62,000 nucleotides of DNA. Origin: Adiantum capillus-veneris (lineage: Eukaryota > Streptophyta > Polypodiopsida > Polypodiales > Pteridaceae). The number at the start of each line of letters is the position of its first letter. Position 1 is the stretch's first letter. The notes under the pieces were generated by a model. That model worked only from the letters and a program-made list of their open reading frames with translations. It did not search any database and had not been told where the DNA came from. Below are positions 33,725-47,681 of this stretch, in pieces. The translations under genes and the position numbers were made by a program. The stretch lies in assembly GCA_014529385.2 (NCBI GenBank), contig CM043959.1:57826753-57888752 (forward strand). The letters are read 5' to 3'.

Positions 33725-34386
33725 GTCTTTAAATAGGCCTCCTCAAGCTGAAAATCGATCTGGGTTGCTAAATGCATCTGGGAGCTTCTCCAGTTAAGCA
33801 TGGCAAGTCCAGTTCCCTGCCCACCAGGTGTCAGGTTGGCTTGGTTAACTGGTTCTGAGACTGAGCTGCTGGCTTGGAAACTCTCCCAGTACTCCCACAA
33901 AGCAAGAGAGCGCCCCCTAGCTGCTAAAGCTGATTTGGAGTGGGCTGGAACCTGTTCCCACACAGTCCTGGGCCCCCGGTACCTCCCCAGGCAATTTTGA
34001 GAAAATTTGATTCTAGGCTAAAATGTGTCATACGAGTCGGATTTTGATGCTGAAAATTGCTATAGCAAGCTCTAACTAAGGCGTACTGGACTGAGTACCT
34101 GCCATATTTAGCAGCCCTCGGGGTCCGAAAATGCATTTTTTTGAAATTCGGGGTACGAGTGCAGTTTTTCGAGACGATCAAAACTAGACGGGTCGGGTGA
34201 CCAAAAACTTACTATTTTTGGAATTTTTTTACAAAAATTATTTTAATTCACATTTCAAAGCTTTAAAACATTCTAAACATCATGGCACTGACAGAATTTG
34301 GAAAACTGCTAAAAATAGTAACTTATTCCATTATGTTCATTTTATGGTACAATGGTGCTCTTTTGATCGGGGTCAGAGACCTTACA
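31607..34386 (-). mobile_element. 5' LTR of element B
   Basis: 2780 bp, nearly identical to the left LTR along its whole length. It includes the 29-bp minisatellite (about 32280-32402), a shorter (TG)n tract (33693-33721) and a TATA-like box (33727-33736). Confidence 0.95.
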
Positions 34387-34391
34387 ATAGT
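34387..34391. repeat. Target-site duplication of element B (right)
   Basis: ATAGT, identical to 19839-19843. Confidence 0.93.
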
Positions 34392-35163
34392 TTTTCCATT
34401 TGTTTTCCATGTTTTGGCATGCTTTAAGCCCTACTGGGTAGGCTTCCAAGGCGGCATTAATAGGCTCAAAAATTTTAACCAAAATGGATCCTCTAGATTT
34501 CACGGTCGTTTCTTTGAATTCACTTCCAGTTTCTTTCAACTTTTTTTGGAATAGCTTTTTTGATTTCTCCTCGATTTCTACCCGTTGTTTTTGTTTTCTC
34601 ATCTCATATCTTTTGCTTGTGGTCCTTTTGATTCTTTGAGAAGAAACTTTTATATTTTCCAAATCATCTGAGGAGTTGTGTTTCTTTTTCTTGGCCTGGG
34701 CTCTAGTGATTACCTTGATTGGGACAATCGGTTCACTCTCTGATGAGCTACTAGGTATCACTTGGACTACGTTTACTACGGTTTTACCCTTGTTCAAACG
34801 ATTTTTTGGACAATCTTCCGGAAAGTGTTCTCCCTTTTTGCAACATTGTATGCAATAGGCTTCAACTACTTTGAGGTTTTTGTCAGGCTATGGACATTCA
34901 TTTTTCCAATGATCATCAGCACCATAGTTATGACAGTTTCCTGTTCTTAGCTTCATCATGGGTCTTACCATGGGAGGTCTGACACCTTGATTAGCTACAT
35001 AATACATTGGTGCGAGCTCTAACGGAGCATAAGTCATTGATTCTTCCATATGTGGTGGATGTGAATTATACCAATCTCCTTCTACCATTACTGTAGATGG
35101 ACTAGGCTCTGCATAGGGTGTAACAGGCACTAATGCTTGTTCATCTATGACTCCTTCAGAGTG
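34392..35163 (-). pseudogene. Gag second half of element A (zinc knuckles)
   Basis: This continues the gag of element A after the copia insertion, in the same frame once the copia element and one CATGT copy are ignored. It carries two knuckle-like motifs: CHNYGADDHWKNEC (second Cys replaced by Tyr) and, beyond one in-frame TAG, CIQCCKKGEHFPEDC. Then come the phrase VITRAQAKKK, found before protease in many plant Ty3 polyproteins, and a long basic helical stretch. It is cut at 34391 by element B. Gag would bind element RNA through the knuckles. Confidence 0.72.
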
Positions 35164-35168
35164 CATGT
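35164..35168. repeat. Target-site duplication of the copia element (left)
   Basis: CATGT, repeated at 49282-49286 after the far LTR end. Confidence 0.93.
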
Positions 35169-35395
35169 TGTTACCATATACATGTGGTAGTGATGTGTGT
35201 GAACACACTAGGACCGCCGGGGCATTTTTTCCCTCTTTAAGAGGTTTTTCCCCCCGTGCATTGTATATACACCCATCACTCTAGGGCTATCTATATTTCC
35301 ATTGCACACTAAGTAACATACTCTCTATTGTGTGCCTTGATCTTCCTTCGTCTTCTCCAAGCTGTGTGTGTTTCTCTGCAACCCTAATTCCAACA
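35169..35395 (+). mobile_element. 5' LTR of the copia element
   Basis: 227 bp, TGTTACCATATAC to CCTAATTCCAACA. Confidence 0.93.
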
Positions 35396-35397
35396 AT

Positions 35398-35409
35398 TGG
35401 TATCAGAGC
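35398..35409 (+). other. Primer-binding site of the copia element (tRNA-Met)
   Basis: TGGTATCAGAGC lies 2 nt after the 5' LTR. Confidence 0.95.
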
Positions 35410-35755
35410 AGGTCACGTCCTCCGGGGCTTAGTCGCCAGCTGCTCCAGCATACGCCTGCTCACTTTCTTTGATTTCAGTGAGCTTTGGCAAGCGTTCGTA
35501 GGTCAACAAATATTTTGGGTTTGCAGTAGAGCTCGGTCTGCTCAGAATTTTGATTTGGGCTCATTTCGGCCTTCATTTCCACTACAGGCAGTACTGTACA
35601 TGCTATTTTGTCATTTTGTGTAGAATTTCTATCAGTGTCATTTTTTGCATAACAGGTGCCTTATAGTCTTCTACGGTTTGTGCTATATAGCACAGGTTGT
35701 TCTCGCTCCGTTTCTCCTATTTCGGGTAGTTTTCACATCAGGTGCAACATTTACC

Positions 35756-37065
35756 ATGGCTGACAACAACAACACAGATGTGTTCAAGATGTTTGCTGTT
35801 GAGGACAGGTTGGATGGGGACAACTACCCTATGTGGGCTTATATGATGCAACATGTTCTTGTGTCAAAGGGTGTCTGAAACATTGTGCAGGGCATTGATG
35901 TACGTCATGGTTCTGAGGATGTAGGCGATGTTGAGGATGTTGCAGGTCTTGCTGCAAGGATTGCCGCTGTTAGAGTTGTTTTGCCTACGACAGAACAAGC
36001 TTGTTGGGATGTTAAGGATGTGCAGGCTCATGCATTGATTGCGTTGTCTGTGAAGCGCACCATTATTCCTCACATCCGTTCAGCAAAATCTGCAAAACAG
36101 GCTTGGGATATTCTAGCAGGTCTTTATGCAAGCCGCAATGAGGCTAAAATTGCTTTGCTGCGTAAAGAGCTAGAGTCGAAGATTATGCATGAGGAAGATG
36201 ATATGGACACTTTCCTTGCTAGTGTCAAGGATATCAATGAGCAACTCATTTCTGCACGTGAAGTCATTTCGGACAGTTCCCTTGTGCAGACTGTTCTTGA
36301 TGCCTTACCAGATTCCTACCAGACTTTTGCTAGTACTTGGAGACTCATGACCCAAGGAAATCCTGAAGTTGTCAAGTTTGATGCATTATGCACATTGCTG
36401 TTGCAAGAGTCACTTTCTAGAAAAAACAAGACTAGGAAGCGTGCAGTTGAACAGGATTTTATTGCTTCTCAAAGAAAGGGTGGTAACAGTAATGCAGCCA
36501 CTTCTTATGGTTCTGCTGCGAGTGGCAAAAATTCTGTTCCTAATGCTTTTGCTGGCAGCACTTCGTCTGGAAATTCTAGTGATAAGGGCAAAAAGAAGAT
36601 GCGTTGCCATTATTGTAAAGCCAATGATCACCTGATCAAGTCGTGTCCTAAGTTGAAGGCCAAAGAGGCTAAGAAGAAAGAGGGTGGTTCCACTGCAAAT
36701 GCTGGTTCCACTACAAATGCAGCCATTGTTGAGTTTTCTATGAAAGGAGATTGTGTTGCTGATGTTGATGCAGAATGGGCTTTTAGCGTAGAGTGCACTT
36801 ACAATCCTGCTGTCCATGATGCATGCTTGTCAGTTGTTGCAGATTCACATGTGTGGTATTTTGACAGTGGTGCTACAAAGCACATCACCTCACATCGTGA
36901 ATTGTTTACCTCTCTCTAGTCTGTACCTCATGGGAATTCAGTCACTTGTGCCAACAACGCCTCTTATCCAGTTCAGGGAGTTGGAAAGATTGTGCTCACT
37001 GCTGCGAATGGCAGTTCCTTCACACTTGTTGATGCACTTTATGTACCTAGGATCAAGAAAATCTC
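35756..37065 (+). pseudogene. Copia gag and protease
   Basis: The start MADNNNTDVFKMFAVEDRLDG at 35756 fits copia gag, and the frame breaks at TGA 35876-35878 shortly after WAYMMQHVLVSKG. It then runs open to TAG at 36917-36919. UBN2-type gag (AWDILAGLYASRNEAKIALL; VLDALPDSYQTFAS), a CCHC knuckle (CHYCKANDHLIKSC) and the protease active site (VWYFDSGATKHITSHRELF, intact DSG) are visible; beyond the stop protease continues with TLVDALYVPRIKKIS. The two stops disable the polyprotein unless suppressed. Confidence 0.92.
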
Positions 37066-38134
37066 TTGTATGTATCCGCACTTGCTAGACTTGGACTTGT
37101 AGTCAAATTTGTGGATGACAGATGTACAGTTCATGATCTCAGATTTGGTGATGAAATTGTTGCATCTGGGCTTTTTTGCCGTGGGCTGTATAAGCTCACT
37201 TTGTATGACAAGTGTGGACAAAATTTTGCAAATGATATTGCAAATTCAAGGGCTATTTCAGATGCAAAACTTTGGCATGCACGTTTTGGTCATCTGAATT
37301 TTGCCAGTTTGCTGCGTTTGCAGAAATCTGATATGGTTGCTTCTTTGCCGCCTCTTGAAGCACCTGTCAAACATGTTTGTGAAGGCTGTATTCTGGGTAA
37401 TATGCAACGTTCTAAATTTCCAAAGAATGGTTCAGTTCGGGCCACATGTAGGTTGCAGCTTGTGCATGGTGATGTTTGTGGGCCCATGTTTGTGGGCCCA
37501 TGCAAACTTCGTCCTTGGGCAATTACCTGTACTTCGTGACTTTCATTGATGATTACTCCAGGCATGCATGGGTATTTCCGCTTAAAGCGAAGTCCGAAGT
37601 TTTTATGTGCTTCAAACAATTTCTGGCTATGGCTGAAAATGTCTAGAAATGTACTATGGGCACCCTCTGTTCAGATCGAGGGGGGGAGTATATGTCTCAT
37701 GAATTTAATGCATTTGTGGCTAGTCGTGGGATAAAACACCAATGTACCATGCCTTATACACCTCAGCAGAATGGTATTGCTGAGAGGAAAAACAGGCCAC
37801 TTACGGAAATGACACGATGTATGGTCAAAAATCAAGCTTTGCCGCATTCTTTTTGATTTGAGGCCATCATGTGTGCCACTTATGTACTTAACAGGTGTCC
37901 TACAAAAGCTTTGCAGTCTATTACTCCATATGAAGCATGGCACGATAGAAAGCCTTCTATTGAGCACATGCGTGTTTTTGGCTGTTTGGCATATGCTTTG
38001 GTGCCACAAGTGCAACGCAGAAAATTGGATGATAAGGCTGCCAAATGTATTTTTGTTGGTTATAATGCTGAAAGCAAAATTTACAGGTTGTATCATCCGC
38101 AAAAAAACGTATTCTGGTTTCACGGGATGTAGTG
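37066..38134 (+). pseudogene. Copia integrase
   Basis: The zinc-binding pre-integrase block (LWHARFGHLNFASLLRLQ; VCEGCILGNMQRSKF) leads to the core start (LVHGDVCGPM, with a frame change at about 37500), the second Asp region (LCSDRGGEYMSHEFNAF) and Glu region (YTPQQNGIAERKNR), then, after a stop near 37855, the C-terminal domain (NRCPTKALQSITPYEAWH; CIFVGYNAESKIYRLY). The order and motifs are standard for Ty1/copia. At least three disruptions are present. Confidence 0.92.
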
Positions 38135-38518
38135 TTTGTGGAAGATTCTATTCAGCCCTTGTTGTCATGTACTAGAGACAGTAATGTAAGCTCAGAAGAC
38201 ATTTATGACACTTTGTTGCCTCTTTTCAGTGGTGGAAATACGAATGTAAGTTCCAATGAGGCAAATGTACAGCCTATGGGGGTTTCTGAAAATGTTTTAG
38301 GTCAGCCTATTACTGATGCAAATGTACATGATGTACTTGATGAGGAAAGGGCTGAAAATGAGCAAGCTAGAGGTATGCCAAAATGGCTGGTGCACACTTT
38401 GCGTGACAGTAAATTGGATGCACCTTTGTCTAGTTGTACTCGTTCAGGCTCTCGCCATGCATCTTATGCATCAGATTGTTATGCTTTGGCTGTGTCTAGT
38501 TTACATGATGTTGAGTAG
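38132..38518 (+). pseudogene. Copia integrase-RT linker
   Basis: An acidic, Ser/Asn-rich 128-codon stretch joins the integrase C-terminal domain to RT, as in plant copia polyproteins. It ends with a TAG at 38516. Confidence 0.75.
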
Positions 38519-39440
38519 CCTCTGTCTTTTGATGAAGCACATAATTCAGAAAATTGGATCGCTGCCATGCAATCAGAATATGATGCACTTATAGAGAATG
38601 ACACATGGACTTTATGTGATTTTCCTCCTGGCAAAAAGGCCATTGGTACGAAGTGGGTTTACAAGTTGAAACGCAAGCAGGATGGTGAGATCGATCGCCA
38701 TAAGGCTCGACTTGTTGCAAAGCATTATGCACAGCAAAAAGGCATAGATTATGAAGAGACTTTTGCTCCCACTTGTCGTATGACTACTGTGTGTTTTCCA
38801 TGTGCATTGGTAGCTCATTTTGGTTGGGATGTACATCAATCAGACATTGTTACTGCTTTCTTGAATGGTGACATATTTGAGGAAGTTTATGTAACACAGC
38901 CTCGCTGTTTTGTCATTGAAGGACAAGAGGACAAAGTGTGCAGATGTAAGAAGGCTTTGTATGGGTTGAAGCAATCTCCTCATGCTTGGTATGAGAAAGC
39001 TGACATTCATTTGGTTAAACAAGGCTTTTGTTAACAGTCCAACAGAAAGCACATTGTATGTAAAGCGTGAGGGTGTTGTACTTATCATTGTGGTTGTTTA
39101 TGTTGATGATTTGTTGATCACTCGACCAAATGAGAGACATATTGCTGAATTTAAGGCTGATTTGAATGCTACTTTCAAGATGAAAGATTTGGGGCTGTTG
39201 CATCATTACTTGGGTATACAGTTTAAGCAGTGTGATGGTGGTATTGCCTTGTGTCAGAAAAGTTACATAGAGACATTGCTATGTAAGTTTGGACTTGAGG
39301 ATTGCAAACCTATTGCCACTCCCATGGAAACAGGTTTGAAGTTGAGTCTACATGATGCTGGCGATCCTGCTGATGTCACTCTTTACCAAACTGTTGTTGG
39401 CTGTCTCATTTATGTATGCAACACGAGGCCGGATATTTAG
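38519..39440 (+). pseudogene. Copia reverse transcriptase
   Basis: RT motifs in order are NDTWTLCDFPPGKKAIGTKW, ARLVAKHYAQQKGIDYEETF, DVHQSDIVTAFLNGDIFEEV, ALYGLKQSPHAWYEK, a frame change and stop at about 39034, then VVYVDDLLI with an intact YVDD, LGLLHHYLGIQF and SYIETLLCKFGLEDCKPIATP. A stop lies at 39438. The catalytic residues survive although the frame does not. Confidence 0.94.
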
Positions 39441-40055
39441 TTTGCAGTCTCACAGGTCAGCAGATTTATGCATAGCCCAGGGTCTAAGCATTGGCAGGCT
39501 GTCAAGAAGATTTTTCGCTACCTTAGTGGCACTTTACATCTTGGCTTGTTTTATCCCAAGGGGGGATCATTGCCGCCAGACTTACATGCTTTTTCGGACT
39601 CAGATTGGGCTGGTTGTTTTGACACGCGAGTTTCCACAAGTGGTTTTTGTTTCATGCTTGGCAGTTCATGTATATCATGGTTCAACAAGAAGCAACCTAC
39701 TGTGGCCACTTCAAGTTGTGAGGCTGAGTATAGGGCAGTCTTCACAGCTAGGGTTGAGTGTGTATGGCTCAGACGCCTTATGGCTGATTTGGGTGTTGGA
39801 CAGGACACTGCCAACACTATCTACATTGACAGTCAGAGCGCATTGGCAGTTCCGAGGAACTGAGTTTTTCATGCTCGCACAAAGCACATTGAGGGGCATT
39901 ACCACTATGTCAGGGAGAGGCTCTCAGCAGGAGAGATCAGCTTGGCTTATGTGCCAACACAGGACAACCTTGCAGATCTTTTCACAAAGGCATTGTCTCA
40001 TGAGAAGCTTGAAGCTTTCCGCAAAGCTTTGGGCTTATTCCCCTTTGTGGACTGA
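39441..40055 (+). pseudogene. Copia RNase H and C-terminus
   Basis: RNase H motifs: FSDSDWAGCFDTRVSTSGF, SCEAEYRAVFTA, YIDSQSALAVPRN, followed by a stop at 39861-39863 and then RTKHIEGHYHYVRERL and VPTQDNLADLFTKALS to the natural end near 40055. The polypurine tract follows 66 bp on. Confidence 0.92.
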
Positions 40056-40120
40056 TCCTGTCCTCAGGGCATGGCACTTCCCTTTACTCATGTGCTAGCT
40101 CTCGTTCACCACATCACTCC

Positions 40121-40130
40121 AGGGGGGATT
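40121..40130 (+). other. Polypurine tract of the copia element
   Basis: AGGGGGGATT lies immediately before the 3' LTR start TGTTACTATATAC. Confidence 0.85.
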
Positions 40131-40290
40131 TGTTACTATATACATGTGGTAGTGATGTGTGCGAACACACTAGGACCGCCGGGGCATTTTTTCCCTCTTT
40201 AGGAGGTTTTTTCCCCCGTGCATTGTAATACGTCCATCACTCTAGGGCTATCTATCTTTCCATTGCACACTAAGTAACATACTCTCTATC
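40131..40290 (+). mobile_element. 3' LTR of the copia element, first part
   Basis: Matches the first ~160 bp of the 5' LTR with few differences, then breaks at CTCTCTAT. Confidence 0.92.
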
Positions 40291-40305
40291 GAGTGTGTTT
40301 TTTTT

Positions 40306-41320
40306 GTAAGCTTCGGATTTAGAGTTTTTCTAAGAAATTTAGATCTTTTCTAGTTTTGAGCTTTACATATAGACTATCTAAACATTGTCTTTTCTAAAAT
40401 AATTAGATCGAAGAAATTTTTCACCTTGTTGCATGAGGTTGCTCTTCTTTTTTGATACTATGAGAATGTCTAAGGTATTGATATTCAATAAATCCCGTTG
40501 GAAGTTTTGTGAACCCTTTTCACCATCTATCATTGAAAACCTTATGAGGTTTGTGTCCATCCAATATAAAACCTTGATTTACACTTACTACCGTACATGA
40601 GACTATGATCACAATACGATGTATTAATTATTGAGACCATTGATCTCATGGCCAACCCTGCAACATTTAATGATTTTGGGGGGGTGGGGGACGGGGGGGA
40701 GGCAATCCTACACATGCCGCAGAAGAGAAGAGAGAAAGGTGTGCAAAATTTTTTGTGCTTAAGGATGGGACTTCCTATACATATTGTTTTGAAATGCCTA
40801 TGTGAAGCTTAACCTTGTTACACATGAACAGAAGTAAGGTCTTGTCTCTCTATTGCCTTGTGGCTCTTTACACCCCAAGAATCCTACCACTAAAATTCTA
40901 TCCATTTCCACCATTGTGAAATAAATATATACTACCAAAAAACATGTATAACAATATGCAACCAAGTGCATATGATACATTTTCCACTAGTGAAGCCTTT
41001 TTTACAAGATTCATAACATTAAGGCTAGCACCTACCAGAAAACTCTTCAATAACTAGCATGAACTGATTGGGATCAACCATATTATATAATTTACTAGAA
41101 TTTGAATTCATTACTGTTCAAATTAAGTACTTGTTGATAAAATTGGAAACTACTTGAGAGTTGTGCATGGAAGCACCTAGTCCTTGAGCATGTACAGTTT
41201 GTTCCATGGAATCCTGAAGTCAAAACCCAACTTGAATTGCCTCATAAGAAGCATATTTGATACATCAAAACGAGTTTTGATAGGTGCGACATTGAAAACT
41301 TTATCCCAGATAGAAAACAA
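40306..41320. other. Unassigned sequence, possible LINE 3' region
   Basis: AT-rich with no supportable ORF. On the minus strand it follows the LINE RT fragment and could hold the decayed C-terminal part and 3' UTR. Confidence 0.35.
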
Positions 41321-41720
41321 TTAAGTACCATGAGAGTAAACGACTAAAGCATCCATCACTTTCCAAAAACAAATAGTCCAATCGGTATTAGTATGCAAAC
41401 CGTGTTTGATGAGAGTAGCCCTCCTTGCCATGGCATGTGATTTTATATTCAAAATATTCAATCCTCCCATAGCATAAGGCAGTGTCAATTTATCCCATGC
41501 AAACATTGTTGATGCATCCCTCGTAGTATTCCAAAGAAATTTTGACATAAGAAAAGTACATTTTTGAAGCATTCTATCATACTAGTCAAACAATAGGAGA
41601 AAGTATAGAAAGTAGGGAATAAGAATTGATTGCAAGATCCTAAGCCCAACATGTAAAGGCCATTTATCACAATTCTGGTTAGCTATCTTATTGAGAATCC
41701 TATCAAGAACCCACTATTAC
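41321..41720 (-). pseudogene. LINE reverse-transcriptase fragment (C-terminal side)
   Basis: Two frames joined by a shift read KWPLHVGLRILQSILIP, then FLMSKFLWNTT, WDKLTLPYAMGGLNILNIKS and AMARRATLIKHGL. This pattern, a helix that places FLW, then W-K-L-P-GGLG-(L/I)-x-(N/D), is typical of the region after the RT palm in plant LINEs. In-frame stops near 41580 and 41320 show decay. No endonuclease or full palm was found upstream. Confidence 0.75.
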
Positions 41721-42016
41721 AACATTTTTTTAAAAGGCTTTCCCTCCAAGGGGATAACTTGCCGAGAATCCTATCAAGAACCTACTATTGCAACATGTTT
41801 TGAGAGGCTCTTACTCCAAGAATCCTATCAAGAACCCACTATTACAACATTGTTTTAAAAGGCTTCCCCTCCAAGGGGATAGCTTTCCGAGAATCCCATT
41901 GAGAACCCACTATTGCAACATTTTTTTTAAAGGCTTCCCCTCCAAGGGGATAACTTGCCAAGAATCTATTGCCGAACCCACTATTGCAACAATTTTTGAG
42001 AGGCTTTCACTCCAAG
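41692..42016. repeat. ~70-bp minisatellite grown from LINE coding sequence
   Basis: Five tandem units start with (G)AGAATCC-AT--AGAACC and contain CCCTCCAAGGGGATA. Two units are shorter (about 55 bp). On the minus strand each unit would encode a segment like ILGKLSPW..KPFKK, which fits the LINE RT stretch directly next to it, so the array probably arose by repeated duplication of that exon part. Confidence 0.75.
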
Positions 42017-43721
<1,705 letters not shown>

Positions 43722-44031
43722 CATCATCTTGTGTAATTTTTTTATGGGATGCTTGGCATTTCCAACTCTCATGCCTCCTGGCATTGACAGGATCTTGAGC
43801 ATGCAGTTGACTTGCATGCCTCCAATGCTTCCTCCTGCCCCTAATTGCATGCCGGCGGTTTGAACTGTGCAAGGAACATAAAGCATTTTTTACTATCACT
43901 AGAAGAACATACTAGGGTAGCGATCACGTATATAAGTCTGCCCGTGTGTGCATGGATGAAATTTTTTATTTGGATTTTGCATGAAAATACTACGAGTATG
44001 CAAAAAGTGTAGTTTAATTTGCAAAAAGTGG

Positions 44032-44250
44032 AGTGACTTTATTTAATGAAAAAAAGGCATGGTGATAGATGAGCACGCAGCTTGTCTGCGTGCGCGTAGA
44101 CGGACTGCGTGCTCATCCTTCAATGTGCCTTTTTGTGTGTAGTTCATGTCACTCTAAAAGGCAGGTTGAGAGATGAGCACGCAGTCCGTCCGCGCGCGCG
44201 CAGACAAGCTGCGTGCTCATTTGCCAACAGCCTTTTTTCTTTAATAAAAT
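44032..44250. repeat. Large inverted repeat whose arms each fold into a hairpin (MITE-like)
   Basis: The left arm (about 44032-44134) and right arm (about 44155-44250) are inverse copies around a loop of about 20 bp. Within each arm GATGAGCACGCAG pairs with CTGCGTGCTCAT (44069-44117; 44172-44220) across a GC-rich loop, and AAAAAGGCA pairs with TGCCTTTTT. A related third piece (CCGTCCGCGCGTGTGCAGACGG) is at about 44605. It looks like a tiny foldback transposon pair. Confidence 0.75.
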
Positions 44251-44400
44251 CACAAGGTTTTTTTGCAATTTTTAGCTGAAGTCCAAGTTGAAATTTCCTT
44301 TTTCTTAATTTTTCAACCTGCTCAAGCCTAAGCCGAGAGCATTTTTCCCGCCCCATGTGAGTTTATGCCCACCTTATGACAAGATCTTTGCAGTGATTCC

Positions 44401-44436
44401 ATTGTGTAGACGATCACAGTTGATCGTCTACACAAT
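44401..44436. repeat. Perfect 16-bp inverted repeat with 4-nt loop
   Basis: ATTGTGTAGACGATCA pairs fully with its inverse (44421-44436) around CAGT. Transcribed, it would form a short perfect hairpin. No T-run follows, so a terminator reading is not supported. Confidence 0.85.
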
Positions 44437-45552
<1,116 letters not shown>

Positions 45553-45710
45553 TTCTGGATTGGTTGTGGAGCTATGTCGAAGCCATTGTGAGTGTAATGG
45601 AGACTGCAGCAACGATGGTGCAAGCTTTATCGATGGTGACATCTCCATATTGTTGTAAAGTGTGTGGGTCTGACTGGTGAGTTCTTAACCCTTATCACCC
45701 TCCAAAGTCT

Positions 45711-45713
<3 letters not shown>

Positions 45714-45773
<60 letters not shown>
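45714..45773. repeat. (GT)n microsatellite
   Basis: About 29 GT units. Confidence 0.97.
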
Positions 45774-45775
<2 letters not shown>

Positions 45776-46020
45776 CAAACTCCCCACCAATCATGATTGC
45801 AGCAGGTCTTTGCTTTAGAAAGCATATGTCACAAAGTCATTGCGCATAGGTAAGGATGTTAGGCAATGGTCATGTGAGGCTTAGGTGGTGGTTTAGGGTG
45901 GGTTAGTTGTCACTAAGCTTCGAGCACTTCTGACATGTGCAGGAATGGCGCACTAGCTGTAGTGGGTAGAGAGAGGACGACCAAGGCGCAACAGGTAGAG
46001 AGAGGAAGACTTGAGCGTTG

Positions 46021-46420
46021 AAGCTCACCGACATAGTTTGATAACTATGCCTGAAAACGCAAAGTTACAAAACTAAGCAGGTCAAAAGCTACTGCTACAG
46101 AGTCGCTGTCAGAGCCTGTCGTGAAAACTAAACCATCACGTGACCACACCTTTAGTTATCAAGTTATTTGAACAAATAACTAAGTCTCATTCTTGGTCAC
46201 ACGAAAAAAGGAGCATTAAATGACTTACTAAGCCTACCCTTTGTAACTATCAAGAATTTGGCATATTTGTGAAGTTCAAGGCATAGTTGGGAGGATGAAT
46301 GGGTAACTAAGCCTCGTGTGACCATGCAAGAGTCTTAGTTATTTATCAAATGCTTTGTTTGTTCATAGTTGGCATAGTCATCAATAAATGATAACTAAGC
46401 CTCGCGTGACCATGCCCTTA
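46021..46420. repeat. Short dispersed repeats around TAACTAAGCCTCGYGTGACCATG
   Basis: TAACTAAGC-type copies occur near 46181, 46302 and 46388, two followed by GTGACCATGC. A similar phrase, ATAACTATGCCTG, is near 46040. They could be remnants of a small non-autonomous element. No ends could be fixed. Confidence 0.4.
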
Positions 46421-47681
46421 TGGAGGAGGGACACTCAAGCTTGCCCAAAATATTACTTCATGGGATGAGGGTGCAGAAGGATTGATTACATGGGGCTCTT
46501 GTGTTTGGAGTACTTGGTTCTACTGATCATAGTGTGTCAAAGTCCATTGTTTCTAAATCAACTTAAATCATCTAACATGCAAGTGTATGCTTGCTACTTG
46601 GGTTACAGGTACATTTACAAACATTTTTTCTATTCAATCATAGAACCTTTGTTTGATAAACCTTTAGTAGGACAAAAATACATTATTCTCTTGATGGATG
46701 TATGCTTTGTTAATAGATGTTGGTGACACTGATGACATTACTCATCACAATGAATTATGGTAGTGGCATAGAAAAGTGGATGACATGCACAAATGAAGAC
46801 GATGTTATCCTAGTGTGAAATCATTTGTCCACACCATACACTAGACGGGTTACAAAGATAACATATGTATGTCTACTGGATGAAAAAATTTTAGTGACTT
46901 TCTATCTTGCATAACACTTGTGTAAGGTGGTAAAATATGCTAGAAAGATTGGGTTGCATCTCCATTCATGGTGGATGCTCATGTGTGATGGTGGAAATAA
47001 CATCCTTGCACAAGAGAGAAAATGTGTTCATAGTAATGTATCTTCCAATTGGGTTGTTTTATCAAAAGCACGTGGGTGGTGGTGTGGCACACTACAATAG
47101 CAAGGCTAGAGAGTATCTTTCATCAGAATTGTTTCCTACCTTGAAGAGTTGCATCATAGCATTAGTGACACGTATAGGAAAGAACTTTATCCAGGGGGTG
47201 GAGATTTGTTTCGAGGAGGACTGGAGAAAAGTTTTACTTTTTTATGATACTTGCATAGAATCCCACATATCCAATCACGTATACCACACACATGAATGCA
47301 CATACATGTACTATCCTTAACTTGCCTTATTATTTCTTCTATTTGGTTTCTCAAAACTTTCATTAATGAAGATGATCACATACCCAACATTTACTGGATA
47401 CGGATGGTTGGGCTTTGCATGCTCGTAGTGTTTCATCATTTCCTTATGCTAGAGAGTGATTTTTTTGTGTTTTCTATATATTTAGAGAAGAAAGTATGTG
47501 GTACTTCCCCTTAGGAGGACAATTAGTATGTAGAAAAGATTCAATGACATAGCTTGTTTTTTTTCTTTGCATGCAATTACTAACACATCATAGGAATTGT
47601 GTGTTTTTTCTCTACTCCTCAAAGGTTTTTGGCTCGCTCAAATAGGCATTAGAGAAGAAGGGATGAAGAAGTTCCTTCTCA
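46421..47681. other. Unassigned sequence with weak plus-strand frames
   Basis: Short plus-strand frames of 60-127 codons (for example 46937-47320) have no recognisable motif and no coding look. I do not call them genes. Confidence 0.35.

Larger units (their letters stand above)
19844..34386 (-). mobile_element. Chromovirus LTR retrotransposon B (Ty3 type, chromodomain)
   Basis: Two nearly identical LTRs (19844-22642 and 31607-34386) enclose a minus-strand gag-protease-RT-RNase H-integrase-chromodomain unit, with a tRNA-Met primer site next to the right LTR and a polypurine tract next to the left one. The flanking 5-bp duplication ATAGT is exact. LTRs differ by scattered substitutions and microsatellite length, so the insertion is fairly recent. 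A second element (24979-28862) sits inside its RT. Long LTRs and the chromodomain suggest a Tekay-like or related chromovirus. The polyprotein is disrupted by a 1-bp frameshift early in RT and a small deletion at the RT catalytic motif, so this copy cannot make its own RT. Confidence 0.95.
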
